Positions 12,080-25,270 of a DNA stretch of 64,000 nucleotides are shown piece by piece. This DNA is from Sclerurus mexicanus (Eukaryota > Chordata > Aves > Passeriformes > Furnariidae): contig VWZF01003010.1 in assembly GCA_013396755.1 (NCBI GenBank), forward strand, positions 715,604-779,603, read 5' to 3'. Numbering within the stretch: position 1 is the stretch's first letter; each line of letters opens with the position of its first letter. The translations under genes and the position numbers were made by a program. Under the pieces are notes generated by a model, which was not told the origin of the DNA, searched no databases, and was given only the letters and a program-made list of their open reading frames with translations.

Positions 12080-15000
12080 TTCAGACATTTAAATAGCATT
12101 TGGTAATTTTACCAGGCACATGCTCCCCAGGGCGCTATGTGCATTTAAGGAAAGCTACTATGGGAGAAAAAGAAGGAAAGAGCACCTAGCTTTATAGAGA
12201 GAGCAAATGTGAGTAATTAGTAATTAGTAGTAGGTTTTGCTTGGTTTTTAAATACATGGTAAACAGACACCTTTTGCTCAGCAATCTTGATGATTGCCAT
12301 CCTTAATGAGGTTTTGGAAGTAGGTTATGACTTCTCTGGGAAAGGGGATGAAAGAGCCCTCCTTCCCCTTCCCTTGCTGGGTGCCAAGGTTTTGGAAATT
12401 GCAGATAAAGATGTGTATTACTGCAGTCTCCTTTGTGGCAGCAGTAGAAACCAGTAAGTGCTTTTAAAGTAAAAATTAGACCATCAGAAATATAATGCGT
12501 TTATTTGCATTTCTAGGATTCTCTGGAATGTTAGGGGGTTTTGTGGTAATTTTCCTGTTCTTTTTTTCCCCTTTCCTTCAATATATCCAAATAATATTGG
12601 TAAAATGTATAATCATTATCAGCATCCTATGCAATGACACACCCATACATACATGTGAACATGACACACCTCCCACCCAAGATAGCAAAAATATAAACTG
12701 CAGAAAGGACCCTTATTCTAGAATAAAAACAGATATTTGCAAAGAAAACAAAAAGAGAAAAATCTATACAGTATTTCTGATACCTAATACAGCTAAAATA
12801 ACTTCTATCACGACCAATCTTCTCTCTTCAGTGACAAAACACAAGCTAAATTCAAAAAGCACACTTCAAAACATTGCCTGCTAGCCCCTGAGAATTGAAC
12901 ACATAATCTTTCTTTCAGGTGCAGCACATTATCTGATCAACACAACACAAACTGATTTCCATAAGAAATTCTAGCCTAATCATGCAACCTTCGTGTTAAT
13001 TTAAAAATAGTCCTTGATTTTGAAATAAAGTTGAAAGTATAGTGTCAGAACAAAGTGAAAGAGTTATCATTAGCCTTCAAATGTGACAAATAAGAAAGAC
13101 ACAAACACGTGTCAGGATAATTAAAACGGCATTGTTCGCTTTTTAGAAGAAAAAAAATGAATTGCACTAGAAATATTAAGCTAACAAAGAAAGAGCAAAT
13201 ATGAGTAGAAAAAATGACAGTTATCTGCAAAATTCATAAATGTGTCTTTTGTATAACCGTAATGATCATATTTTATGCTGTCATTTTACATTTAATTGCT
13301 CACTCTGGTACTTTACTTCATAGAAGCCATCAGTACCCCACAGAGCCAGATGCTGAATTGCAAAAAAACATACTGTGACCACAGACTTATAGGAAAGTAA
13401 CTTTGCTGAGCTGTGGTGTATGACAAGTTAATTTTTGCAATTATACTTTTTCCAAGAATAAATGAAACTGCAGGTCATTACTATTCTATACCATTAAAAA
13501 GAGGCAGAAAATGTTCTTGATCATAAAGGCCTCAAACTCATCGTTACTTTGACATATGAAAGCAACTTTACAAGTTGCTTTTCCTCAATGTGACTTAATG
13601 AAATAAGCACCACCTCAGCTGAAATATGTAAACATCTTCATACATTAAGCAGCATACAACTAGAGAATATTGTTATTATTACACAATGCTAACCCATCAT
13701 ATATGTCTATCAGGAAAGAAATGTTATATGGGCTACACTTACAGCTGTTAGCTGTGCTGTATTAGACTACATGTCAAAGTACTGAAGGGACACAGTTACT
13801 CAACTTCCATGAAGACTGAAATTGTCCCCTGTTCATTTCTCTTCCTAAGGGACACTAAATGTTAGAAATGTTTTTTAAAATAATTAAGCATGTGTAATGT
13901 CCATCACTGTCAAATTGTCCGTGCAATCAAACAAGAGAGCAGATATTCTGAAACATGTAATGTCTGCTTTCTGTATCTGCACTTTTTCTGAAGAAAGACT
14001 TAGAATTCGTAAGTTGGAACGTTCTTTGCATTTCAAAATATTTACTGTACATGGAGAACTCAGAAATTTTCAGAGCATTCTTTCTCATAAAATGCCTTTT
14101 CATTTTCTGCACAATTGCTTTACTTTCCCATCACCAATGAAAACTATTACACTGAAGTGAGAAGAGATTCTGCTTTCCAGATGAATATATTTACTAAGAC
14201 AAAAGAATGAGAGGAAAATGTTTCAATTGTCATTGCATCTGTTTGAAATAAATGTCAAGAACCTTTTAAAAAATTGACTACAGAGATGACAAAAGACATC
14301 AGGTTGACAGGCAAAGAGCTGAAAAAGCTCAGTTCACCCACTGAACATATAAAGACAAGGACCTCCAAGCCATAACACATCCCGATTTTTCAGAAACATC
14401 TCCTTCCAACTCATCCAATTCTTACTACTGAGTCAAATATATCCTTTGTTAGCATGCTCCTTACTATATCTCCTAAATTAAGAATGATTAGTTATTTCAG
14501 TTTTCTCTTCTGAGAATAAGAGAGCATGGACCAGTAGACAGGTAATGGAAGAAACTGTCCAATAAATCCTGTGACTGAGATTTTCAAATTCAAGGAATTA
14601 ACTAGAAACAAAATCAAATAGATTTCTTAAAAGAGTCTACATGTTACTTCATACTTTATTCTTGTCAGGTCCTAGTGCTTTCCTTCTGAACAAGAAGCTT
14701 AACTATTCTGAAATTATTTATAAATGTTAAAGTTTGATAATTTGGAATACCTCTCCCTCATTCTACACTTGATCTCCTTGCATGGCAGCCATGGATCCCT
14801 ATGCATGAGATTCCCTCTATTCATATACACGTTCCGCAACAGCAGCTTCACAGTGTTTTCATAAACACACAATGAACATCTAAAAACACTTGCTATCAAA
14901 TAACAATACCACAAACATTCAACATAGTTGTTTTTCCTCTTACTTAAGTTACTAAGAATTTATTTCTTCAAGGAGATGTTTTTGTCCGGAAGAAGAAAGC

Positions 15001-16400
15001 AGAATTACACAGAAAAAGATGATGGTTTGAACTGCATACCATTGCATAGATCTATAGAAATGAAACACTGCCCAGTTAATTCCATGTAATTCCTACAAAA
15101 TAGGAGGAGGTTGTCTGTAGGCAGAGAACCAAACAGCTTTTAAAATCTCAAACACCACGATTTTAATCTCAATGCATCCTATTTGCAAACAAATCATTGC
15201 TAAGGATATAGAACTTTACTATTGTGAATAAAAGAATAATATTAAAATATATTCATAGTACTTAGTAAAGAATATAAGTATTGCCCTGGACTACCAATTA
15301 CTTTGCTGAAAATTTATATGTGCAGCATGGAACCTCTTTTTTTCAATTCTTTTTTGTTCAACGGAGTTTTAAAAAGTCATGCCTATTATCAGGACAGAAA
15401 TAATAATCTTTCCCACAAGTAGAGAAAAAAACTAGAAAACAGGCACTCAGCTATTTTTAATCCAACAATCTTTATCAGAACTCCTGTTACAATCAATGTG
15501 ACACGTGACAATTATATCTAAAAAACAAAACAAGAAAGTAGAAGTCTGCAGCTCAATCATCAGCAGCTTAGTACCTGTATAACACAGCAACAATGAAGGG
15601 CAACACGTTTCTGCTAGGAAGGCTGCATTTAGGAAAATGGCAAGAACCTGAAGCATTTGTTGTGAGGTTACTTAGATAAGCGAAGACATGGTAAAATAAT
15701 CTCGTCTGCGTGGGCAAACCTTTGTAAACTTGTGAGAGTTAGCAGTGCTCGATACAGAGACATGGGATTACCTAAGCAGAACAGTTCACAGAGTCAGGGC
15801 TTAACACAAGGACTAAAACCTACCTAGTATCCCTCCCCCTCTTTCACTGTCAGCTTTCATCTGTATTCATTATTTTCAGTGTAAAACTGCTTTTGCATAT
15901 CTCACAATATACATACATTTTATTATATACGTGACTAGAAGGAAAAAAAAGAGAGCATTGCCCTACAAGAGAGTGCATGGGCTTTTTTCCTGAACCCTTT
16001 CCAACTCCCTTCCACCTTCAAACTAAAGGCAACAATTTTTGACAATTAATAAGCAAATTTAAAATAAAATACTGTTAAAGCTCTTTTTCATAAAACATCA
16101 CTAAAGCCACGATACTGCAGTTCAATATATTATTAGAAGCAAAATTAAAGCACTTGTTAAAATATAATAGCATAATAATGTAAATACAAAAAAATAGCAG
16201 ATGCTCTTTAACTGTCAAATATGGATTTTTCATAGCTGGTACACAATTTACTATCACAGGTGCTTTGGTGCTACAGAAGTATTAGTACAGCTATTAACTA
16301 TTTAATTCTTTAGCTGACACTGTGTTTTAGGACAGGGATTTAAATAATTTACTTCTACATTCTACTGTTTAAATTTTGCTGCTAGGAATTAATGCAACAA
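12080..16400. other. AT-rich unique noncoding sequence
   Basis: I see no gene or recognisable repeat. A doubled TAATTAG motif around 12214-12230 forms a small homeodomain-type site pair. The segment around 13220-13460 has few simple-sequence tracts and could be a conserved noncoding element, but that cannot be tested here. Open frames of 60-129 codons are AT-rich and not convincing. Confidence 0.5.
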
Positions 16401-16479
16401 AGTTGGAGAAGAAACACATGACGCTTGTTGATAGTGATATAAGACAGGATTATTATAAAAACCAATTATATCTTTTCAT

Positions 16480-17240
16480 TCTCTTTTGCTTAATTAAAGC
16501 AAGAAGAATCGCTATCTTTCTCAGCAGTAATCATGTGGAAGCTGTATAGCACAGATACAGTAATTAACTTAACCTTATCACTTAACTCTATTGGGTCATT
16601 CGAGTGAGGCACAGTATCAGAGCTCAGAATCAATGCTGTAACACCAACATCTTTGAGCAGTTCAGAGATTGAATAATGCCATCTGTAAATGGACAGTCTT
16701 TGTTCGTGCTTAGCTATGCTGGATGAATGTTCCTGCGCATAACTTTAATATGGCAGCTTAACCATTTAATCATTGTACATTAATACATTATCAATATTGT
16801 GAACATGTAAGTACAAAATTACTTGTCAAAGTAACCAGATATTACCGATTTTTGTGCATAAATACTATACGTGTGGGATTTTGTCTTAATTATATATTTT
16901 CATGAAAGAGCCCAGATTTTTTTTTTATTTAAGAGAGATTGAAAAGAAAGATCATTGGTAAATGTAAACTTATTTTTCCTTTGTCAGATTTTTTAAATGA
17001 AAAGGAATGTTCTGAATTTGCTTTGTTAAATTAACCAAGTGTGCAAAGTTTAGTGCATTTTAGCTATACAGGGGATACTTGGGCATCTGGGGGATTTTCA
17101 TAACTGAAGACTCGTGCTGTATCACAACAAATTAAGCGTAATTAAACACTCTGTTCAGTGTCTATTGTTAATTGCAGCAGCTAATTTGATGCTTAGTTAG
17201 TGTTACGTTCCGAACTATTTCCGGGCACACAGAATTCTTA
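16480..17240. promoter_or_regulatory. Candidate conserved noncoding element, homeodomain-motif rich
   Basis: The block is AT-rich but almost free of simple repeats. It contains a cluster of TAATTA/ATTAAT-type cores, for example GTAATTAA and TTAATTGC at about 17137-17180. This texture is typical of developmental enhancers in vertebrate gene deserts. Conservation itself is inferred. Cross-species alignment would decide. Confidence 0.35.
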
Positions 17241-17320
17241 ACACTGCTTGCTTAGAGCCCTAAATTTATTTTTTCATTCTCATTTGACATATTTTAGCTC
17301 ATTTATTACTTTTGTTAAAT

Positions 17321-17960
17321 GATCAGAAATTCCCTTGCCAAGACAGTACTTTGAGGTCCTTCACTTTCACCAAGTCAGACACTAAATCATAGGGGACAAT
17401 TATCAGCAAATGCTCTCCGACAGGCCCTAAGCCTGCTGAGGTAATGCAGCTGACAAACTTTGATGCGCCATGCCCGTGCACATTATGTTCACGTAGTGTG
17501 TACATCTGGGCACCCTTTATGGCGATGCAGCAAACAGCCAATCATTTATTCCACTCTAATTAGCACACATGTAAATCCTCACCAATCAAGCCACTCATAG
17601 GGTTACCGTTGTGGCAGCCATACAGCAAGCTGGCAGGACATGGGAAGAAAGTACAAGAAGCAACTATTGGGTTTGATTTGAACCTGCCGTCACGCCACGG
17701 CAGGTCCCCCCAGTCCTGACTGTAACCAGCTCTCCCCTTCACAACCCATCATCGAGCTACATGCGAAAAAGGTCATCGGGCAGACTGCCGACCAGCCAAG
17801 ATGCTTTGATTCTTTACAGGCTTTGGGAGCACACCTGAAGCGACACGCGTCTCCGATAGCTCACAGCGCAATAGCTGTCGCAGGCAAAAGTCAGGCATAG
17901 CTTTAAAGCATGCGGCACAGCATGGAGTACACGTTACCTCAAAGAAGCACTGTCCACCTC
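17321..17960. promoter_or_regulatory. Candidate regulatory block with retained CpGs
   Basis: Around two dozen CpG dinucleotides remain over about 540 bases, far above the local background, without the density of a classical CpG island. It adjoins the AT-rich candidate element upstream. It contains a perfect 9-bp inverted repeat with a 6-base loop at 17682-17705 and motifs such as CCAATCA at about 17581-17587. Open frames across it on the minus strand (60-72 codons) have no recognisable product. An enhancer or an untranslated exon are the two main readings. Confidence 0.35.
17682..17705. repeat. Perfect inverted repeat (9-bp arms, 6-base loop)
   Basis: The arms are ACCTGCCGT and ACGGCAGGT around the loop CACGCC. 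The stem is GC-rich in an otherwise AT-rich neighbourhood. It could be a palindromic protein-binding site or a hairpin in a transcript. Confidence 0.85.
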
Positions 17961-20900
17961 AATATTTTAGACCCTGTTATGTCGCCAGGAAACTATCTGC
18001 CAGGTGTCAGCATCCCTTTTCTTCCTCACAAGCCCAGGTGCCTCTGCAGCAACTCTTTTATTTTGAAATAAATAGCAAATGCCTTCAAAAGGACAGATTC
18101 AGGAATTCAGGAAAAGTACTGATGCTGGTTTATATTATGCAACTCCAAAGAATACAGTGTGCTTTGAAATACCTAAAGTGGTTAGCTCCCATTTCCTAAA
18201 ACTGAATCAAGTCAGTATGTAACACCCCACAGTGCTATTCATTACTAAATTACCAAATACTCTACTTCAAAACAGCTTTAAAATGGGCACACATATCGTC
18301 AGGGATGCAACAGTCAGCCTAATAAAAGTATTCCTCAAAACAGAGAAGATTTCTTTTTAGAACAAAAATCTACTTAAATCTTGTACCTTCATGCTTTCAG
18401 TGCTTACTACAAGAAAAAAAAAAAAAAAAGAAGTAAAATTGAATTTAGCAGTAGGATTTAGTTACATTGATTTACATTTTTATTCAATGGACTTAAAGGA
18501 TGCAAAGACACATTCATTGAAAGCATCTTCAAACTTTTTATACGTATATGTATTTCTACTCACCATTTACCTACATTTAAACATGTTTATAAATTGATTT
18601 GTAATATTATACAAATAATTAAGCAACTAGGTATGAGAAGTTTGGCGTTGGTTCATTTTTTAAACAACTTGTCAATAAAATATCACTAGAAATAATTATT
18701 CTTGTAAAATTATATGGACAACCAGAACAGAGGGATAGAAAGAAAAACTAAATTGTAGTGGTTAAACTGGAACAAAAACAGTAGGATGAGAAAAATAGGC
18801 TCAAGAATTAAGTTAAGGATCATATTTCTAGTGAAGTTTTACAAAGAAAAGAAAATTTAAAATGATACTATCTTCTTTCAGTGACACAAAACCAGGAAAA
18901 TAACACAGTGAATACTATATGTCTACCAGAAATCAAGCAAGCATGCATATTTAGCATATTTATCTCAGCCTCCATGAACAGAAAAATATTGGGGGGTGGG
19001 GGAGAGAAATTTCTTCTGATATTATGGATGCATTCACCATTGATGCTGCCTCTCCAGTTAGTCTGCCCTTGCTACAGAACTACCACCAAGGGGGAAAGCA
19101 GGTTGTATCTCTCAGCCTGGATACAGGCAGTCAGGCAGGATGGTCTCTCCCAGGTTAGCAAGAAATGGCTGTCCATTTAACTTTAAGGAGAGTCCTTAAA
19201 AGGAGAGGGGAAATCATCTCACCAGTCTTATAGCTTATGAATCCACTCCTGGCATATCTGTAACTTACCTACTGAAATTAAACGCTCTTATTCTGAATTT
19301 ACTTCCAAATGAATTGGAACATCTACATTTGCGTGACAGCTGTATGCTCATGCCTTTGCCAAGCCTGAGGTCAGGAAGGGTGACCAGAGCGAAGACCCCA
19401 CAAGAGATGAGGGAGTGATCCAAGGTCATATAAAACACAGTTCTCCTTTCCAGACCCTGATTTGATGTGCTCTATGGCCAAAAAATTGCCAAATACGAAC
19501 CAAGCACACCCTAAGACCGTGGGTAAGGAGGGTTCTGGAGCTGCTGGGGGTGTCCAGTCATCACACGAAACACACCTGCCCCAGCGGCTGCACAACCCCC
19601 AGCCAGCACCAACCACTGCCTTGCCTCCTGTATGCTTGTCAGGCTTTTGGCACACAGCTACAGAGGGTGGAGAGGTGACTATGAATACCCCTCTTCCAAG
19701 TAGGTGACCTTTTTGTGGTTCTTACTTAAGTACATATCTCTACCAGAAGGCTTCCAGTGAAAAATGGCAGGATATTGTTGGCACCACAAACCCAGACACA
19801 TAAGGCCCTGATAGCTGAAGCCATGCCTTGCAGGTGTGCAGGAGGCAGCAGCCTCTCCTCCCAGGCTCCTGCCAGCCGATCCCTGATTCATACCAGGGAG
19901 CAGCAGAGGGAATAGTGGCCCCCATTAAGCCCCAGTGGGCAGGGATGCTTCCAGCACCAGACTGGCTGTCCCCAGGCTAGCTGGCACAGTAGAGGCAGCA
20001 ACCCCATGAGCCATGTTCAGATGGAGGCACCTACACTGCCCCATAACACCAGTCTCCAGGAATGGGGTAAGGCAGAGAACACTGAAATAAGGTCCTATGG
20101 TGATCAACAGCTGAGTATCACACTGTTCTGTACAGCAAGAAACACTGGCTGCTGCCTCCTGGGTCTGGATAAAGTCACCGCAAAGCAGGGTCTGCACTGT
20201 CCAGAGTGTCCAAGGGAAAGGTGGGAACTACAGCACATTCCTTCAGCAAAGAAAAAGGCCACAGACAAGACAGACCACCTATACCAGCAACTTGGTAATT
20301 CTACACATATAAATGAAAAAAATACATAATGATCTTATATTCTCCCTTTCAGATGTGTCTTTTTTTTATGCTTGATGCAAGAGGGTTTTTTTTCCTTTCC
20401 TCATCCCAGAATGAAAGAATATTGTCCATGTACAATGCAATAAAATGTTGAATGCAAATGCTTACAAACTGCTCAAAGCTCATTAAGTATCCCCTTTGAT
20501 CTGTTAATAAGGTAAATAGAGCAATACATTAAGTAATCTAATACTAAAGAAACTTTTTGTGCTTTTTAACCCTCATATGGTTCTCCTTCTAGATAAACAA
20601 AAGTTTATGGCCAGTTACATTTTTCTTTCGCTATGTGTCATTTAATTGGGAAACTAAAACATCTCAGTAGTTTTATTCTGATTCTGAACTGGAGCTGCTT
20701 TATCTCTTCCAGCTATACAGAAAATGTTTAAAAGTTATATGTCAGGAGTTTTTAATTAGTTTTAACTACAAGATCCACTTATTTCACTTCATTACATACT
20801 GGTGGATGGTCATCAGTTCTCTGACAGCAGAGTAAGAAAAACAAAACAGTGGTTTCATCATCATCGCATCCTCCAAATTTGATAGCTATGCCAGAAAAGG

Positions 20901-21650
20901 CAGCAATGCCCCTGTGCCATCCGCACATCACTTCAACTGCTCTGCTGTCAGCAAGCTGGGCAGCCCACGACAGTAGCAGGGTCAACATGATTCCCCTGCA
21001 GCCTTTGAAAACCTGACCTTTTTGTCACATGTAAGTCAGAGAGCATTATTCTAGCAGTATGCATGGCTCTAGCAGGGCAACGCACTCGAAACAGCATCCC
21101 AGCCACCGTAAGGAAGTAGAGAACACATAAAAGAAACCATCTGGAATGATAGATGATCCTAAGACCATATAAAAAGTAAATGTAATGCAGCAGACCTCTG
21201 TTTTCTTCAGGGGGAAAAATCCTCAGTGAGGATTAATAAAAATTATGAAGGGAACTGACGCAATCACTGTAGGTGGCTATCTCAGCTCATCTCAAATGCA
21301 AAGGCAAAGAAAGCTCACCGTAAGCTATAAAAGGCAAAGGCAATCAGGCAAGAAGGGCAAATATGTAGGAACTCTAATTAACGAACAATAAATGCATAAA
21401 ATAAACTGCCAAAAGATGAAATCAAAGCAGGTACTTTTTTTTTTTTTAATGAGACAATACAGTGGTCCACAATTAATTTTTGGTAACAATTTAATTATAA
21501 CAATGAATAGCATTTAATTTTTTTTCCTGTTTCCTATGGGAAATTGTAGAGCAGATTGTTAATGTAGCAAAAATACATATTTTTTGTTCTCTTTTGCTTT
21601 AACTGATATTTCCATCAGTTTAATGGCAAAAAAGACTAATGTGCAGTGTA
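17961..21650. other. Unique noncoding sequence with GC-richer patch
   Basis: There is no recognised gene. A16 occupies 18414-18429, and T13 occupies 21435-21447. The part from about 19350 to 20300 is GC-richer and holds several overlapping open frames of 60-107 codons on both strands. None resembles a known protein, and I treat them as compositional artefacts. Confidence 0.5.
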
Positions 21651-21672
21651 AATTCTTGCCTGTTGAACTCAC

Positions 21673-21742
21673 CTGAACCAACATGTACAGCATTGCAATA
21701 ACGGTGCCCAAAGAGATCTTACCTGCAGTCTACAGGATCTTC
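21673..21742 (-). other. Speculative exon-like segment (minus strand)
   Basis: On the minus strand an acceptor-like string (TTTAAACAG) precedes 21742. There are two strong donor-like strings: CTGCAG|GTAAGA after 21723, and the consensus-perfect TTCAG|GTGAGT after 21673. Using the internal AG before 21722 gives a 50-base segment with one open phase reading KISLGTVIAMLYMLVQ, a hydrophobic string. I do not recognise it as any family, and 16 codons can stay open by chance. Splice-like strings of this quality recur across the window, so this is only a candidate. Confidence 0.15.
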
Positions 21743-21749
21743 CTGTTTA

Positions 21750-24600
21750 AATAAAAGGAAAATTCAGAGGTTTATGATATCCAGTGAGTACAAAATTTTG
21801 TGATGTACTCAATTCTAGCCCTCATTTCCCCTAGACACTACTTGCTATGTTTCCTGGAATGTACGGTAGTATTTTAGTATTCTACAGAACAACTGGAGCC
21901 CTTCTACCAAAATATTTAAGTAAATAAATCCAAATATGAACTAAAATTCCCACTAAGTGAAAAGATCCTAATGTTAATTTATGTTCTAAAACTCTGCAAC
22001 AGAAAATTAATTTATTTGAAATTATTACTTTTTTTAAAAGTTTTTCTCTGTATAATATGTTTCATAAATTTGAGAACATTTAAGGTGAAACATTTCATAT
22101 TAAATAAATTGTTTCACCATACACATATCCCAGATGTTTTACCTGCCAAAATGAAGCCCATGGTTTAGCCAAACCACTTACTGACACAAGACAGCAGATG
22201 CAGAGAAGTATTTGCAAACAGAGCAAAACATATGGCAAATAGCCCATGTAGGTCATCTAGTACAAAAGAAGAGTGGTTGTTCCAGAGAATGTGAGTAAAG
22301 GACTCAGAGATTGCTTTACATAAAGCCATGTTCACTATTTATGAAGAAAAGAACTTTTCTACTCATCACTCTCAGGACTGTACTCAAGTTCACATCCTCT
22401 CCCTGGATCACCACGACTGGATTTAATTCTTCTGCCCTCATGCTCACTGTTGGATAATGGCTAAAGAGAACGTGGGTGGTTATCTTAGAGGATCTTAACA
22501 CTATATTTGCTCCCAAACCTACAGATTCCAGTAAGACACTGGATGCCTGGCAGAACTCTCCCATGCCACATGCCTTTCTTCAGTGGCTAAATACAAAAAT
22601 GACAGGGAATGGCACTCAAAGGCTTGACATGCTCATGTACCCTGGCCTACGGACTCATCCCTCCTCCCTGCCTTTTCTTTTTTTTTTTTTAATCTGTCAC
22701 CTCTACTACTCTGGTTTCAACCATTCCTGTAATTTTATTGTCTGTTATAGCCATCTTCTTATTTACAGGGCCTGTAGGCATTAATTTTATTTAATATACT
22801 ATATGCTTGACACTCCACATGGTGTTAATGAGTTGCCAGCTGCCTGTTGTGATACAAGAAGTAACCATAAACCCAGCGTCGCCTTTACTCCTGCACTGGT
22901 TCGGTTTTCTATTGTGACACATAAATGTCAACTGGTATGATCAGAAGTAAACAGTCATGACAGACAGGAAAAAAGGAGCTGACAGTTGAAGGTGATGATA
23001 TCCATTAGGCTTCTTCAGCTGCCACCTCCTGGGGAGACTGCTGAAGGATTTGAAATGTGGTGCAGAGCTCCTGGCTAACATGGCTCTGTGACAAAGAATA
23101 TGCTTACCTTCAAAATACCTGGCCTACCACCTAACCATCTGGCTTATTATCATTCAGATAAATCCACTTATACGCATAGGAAGGAGAAAGCCATGATGGA
23201 ACACCAGAAGTGCATAAAAAGGGCAGAAACATTAGTCAATCAGCCCTATGATTCCCGAACAGTTGTTAAGGGAGCACGTCATTGCCTTGCTCACTTAACC
23301 ATGGGCATAAAAGAAAAGAGCTTTCCAAAAAGACAAGACTTTAAGATTCCAATTAAATTAAGCTGAATCTTAAGATGTCCATCAAGAGTAGTTAGAAAGA
23401 TTATATCCAAGTCAATCTTTATTCTCATTTCATTTTTTGTGATAGTAGATTAAACACTTCATTTTGTTGAAGAGAGAACTTTTACCTGATAAACACACAA
23501 GTAAGAAAAATCACTTAGGTTAAATACCAAGCCAGTTTTCTTACCACAGCTCGCTCCACTGGACTTTGGGTTGTGCAAACCAACCAAAGCCTGTATTTGA
23601 TGTGAGAGAGGATGATTGAGGAAATTTGAGACCTCCCAGTGAGTGCAAACCCCAGCAGACACCAGTGCTTTTGCTCTCTCTCTTCCACACCCTTCTGACA
23701 CATTCACAAAGATGTCAGGGCAGAATGCAATCCTCAGATGGCACATGTACCTCTAGGCTGCTGCAATTTATGCCAGGGCTAACATAGCTCAACCCAGAAA
23801 ATTAGAGTTGTAACTGCTTCCATGATCTCCTCCTTCCATCCCCCAATACCAAGAGCAGTATTTTTCCTTATAAGCAGCTCAGGTAATTGCCTTTATTATA
23901 CACAATATTCATTCCTTAGATTTCCATCACCAATAGAGCTACTATAAATTATTTTAGCTGTACTCTTCATGCTTTTATCCCAGTATTGATTTTATTTTTA
24001 ATGTAAACTTTTAAATTATAGTGCCAGAGAAACAACTACTTATATAGCGACAAAGGCTAAATTAGCAAGACCTGAGAGAAAAGTGCTGAAGATATTTGAT
24101 ATGAAACATTAAAAGCTAATGTTATTTTATGTAATACTAAAACGTAAGAAAATGCAAATGTAAATGTAGTTCCACCTTCCAGTGTACGGTAATAAATAAA
24201 GTATTAGATTCAAGCTTCATAATTAACTTAATCAGATGGAGTTTTCTTTAATTCCCTAATTCCTTTCCTTCAGCCATCTAAGCTCTACTCAGCCTGAAGA
24301 ATACAATCACAAAAAACACCAGCAGCTACTACTAGAAATGTCTCCCTTTGCTTCTGCTACAGTAAAGCATACAGTACTTTGTAGCATGTCTAGTACTCGG
24401 CTATTGTAGTATCTTAGATGTATAGGCACACATCCCCACATTTGCTAAGGAAACATCTTCCTGTGCCTCTGACACAGGGACTCATGGAATACCTCCTTTA
24501 AACTGTGAAAGTAAACACAGAATTTAAGGGCAAGCTTAGTCTGGTCCTTTACACGTACGCACACATAAATACTGTATGCAGAATGTCAGCATTTGCAATT
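21750..24600. other. AT-rich noncoding sequence
   Basis: There is no gene evidence. T13 occupies 22678-22690. Open frames of 60-102 codons on both strands lack recognisable content. One is a 95-codon minus-strand frame around 23459-23746, which includes splice-like strings but no coherent exon pattern. Confidence 0.5.
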
Positions 24601-24629
24601 AGTTGAAAGCAATTCAAGTAAAAAATAAA

Positions 24630-25270
24630 CCTTTTATACCATGGAATTGCAGCAATAGGTTAAAGTGTAATTTTTGTCAACAAGTCCATTTTTACTCTAT
24701 CGATTTGCACAAGGTGATGCGATGCACTGATTTGAATCTTATGCACAGAAATTATATTGCATTAATTGAAAAATAATTGGATTTGTCCCACTTTATAACA
24801 GATTCCTTTATATTATTGAAATTTTAATCTCTGATGAGTTTTGCAAAAGTCAAAAACCTAAAAATCACTGATTTGTATCTTAATTCAGATGTGGCAAATA
24901 TTTCAAGGTGAGGAGCTCCAAACCAGCAGACTATGCAGACTGCAATGCAAACATGAAACAAAAGTAAAAACGCTAGCATTTTCTTTCCATATATTGTAGT
25001 AAATTAATTGTTGGTTTTGGTAACGTAGCTTATTAGCTTTGCATAATTTAAGTTTTAATTCATCGTTTAATTTTTAATTAAGTAGTCTCTTTCATGATGA
25101 GCTTTCTGCTCGCATTTTAGTTAGCTGCTAAACATGCAATGCATAAAAGCAATGGCAAGAATGTAATATTTAGTTCATATGATTTCTCTGTGATTTCAGA
25201 CATGAAAGTAACCAGTTTTTCAGAGAATAAAATAACAGCAATTGTAAAATGTCATATAAATTTTAAATAA
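24630..25270. promoter_or_regulatory. Candidate conserved noncoding element, AT-rich
   Basis: Dense homeodomain/POU-like AT motifs occur without simple-repeat structure. Examples are CATTAATTG near 24758, AAATTAATTG near 25001 and a TTTAATTTTTAATTAAG block near 25066-25082. The motif GATGCGATGCAC lies near 24716. The texture matches deeply conserved enhancers in gene deserts. No alignment was available, so conservation is an inference. Confidence 0.35.

Noticed and set aside
21326..21333. Plus-strand TATAAAAG motif
   Set aside because: It is an isolated motif in AT-rich DNA with no CpG enrichment or initiator context, so chance is the simplest explanation.
23459..23746. 95-codon minus-strand frame with splice-like boundaries
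   Set aside because: No family resemblance, and the donor and acceptor strings do not form a coherent set of exons.
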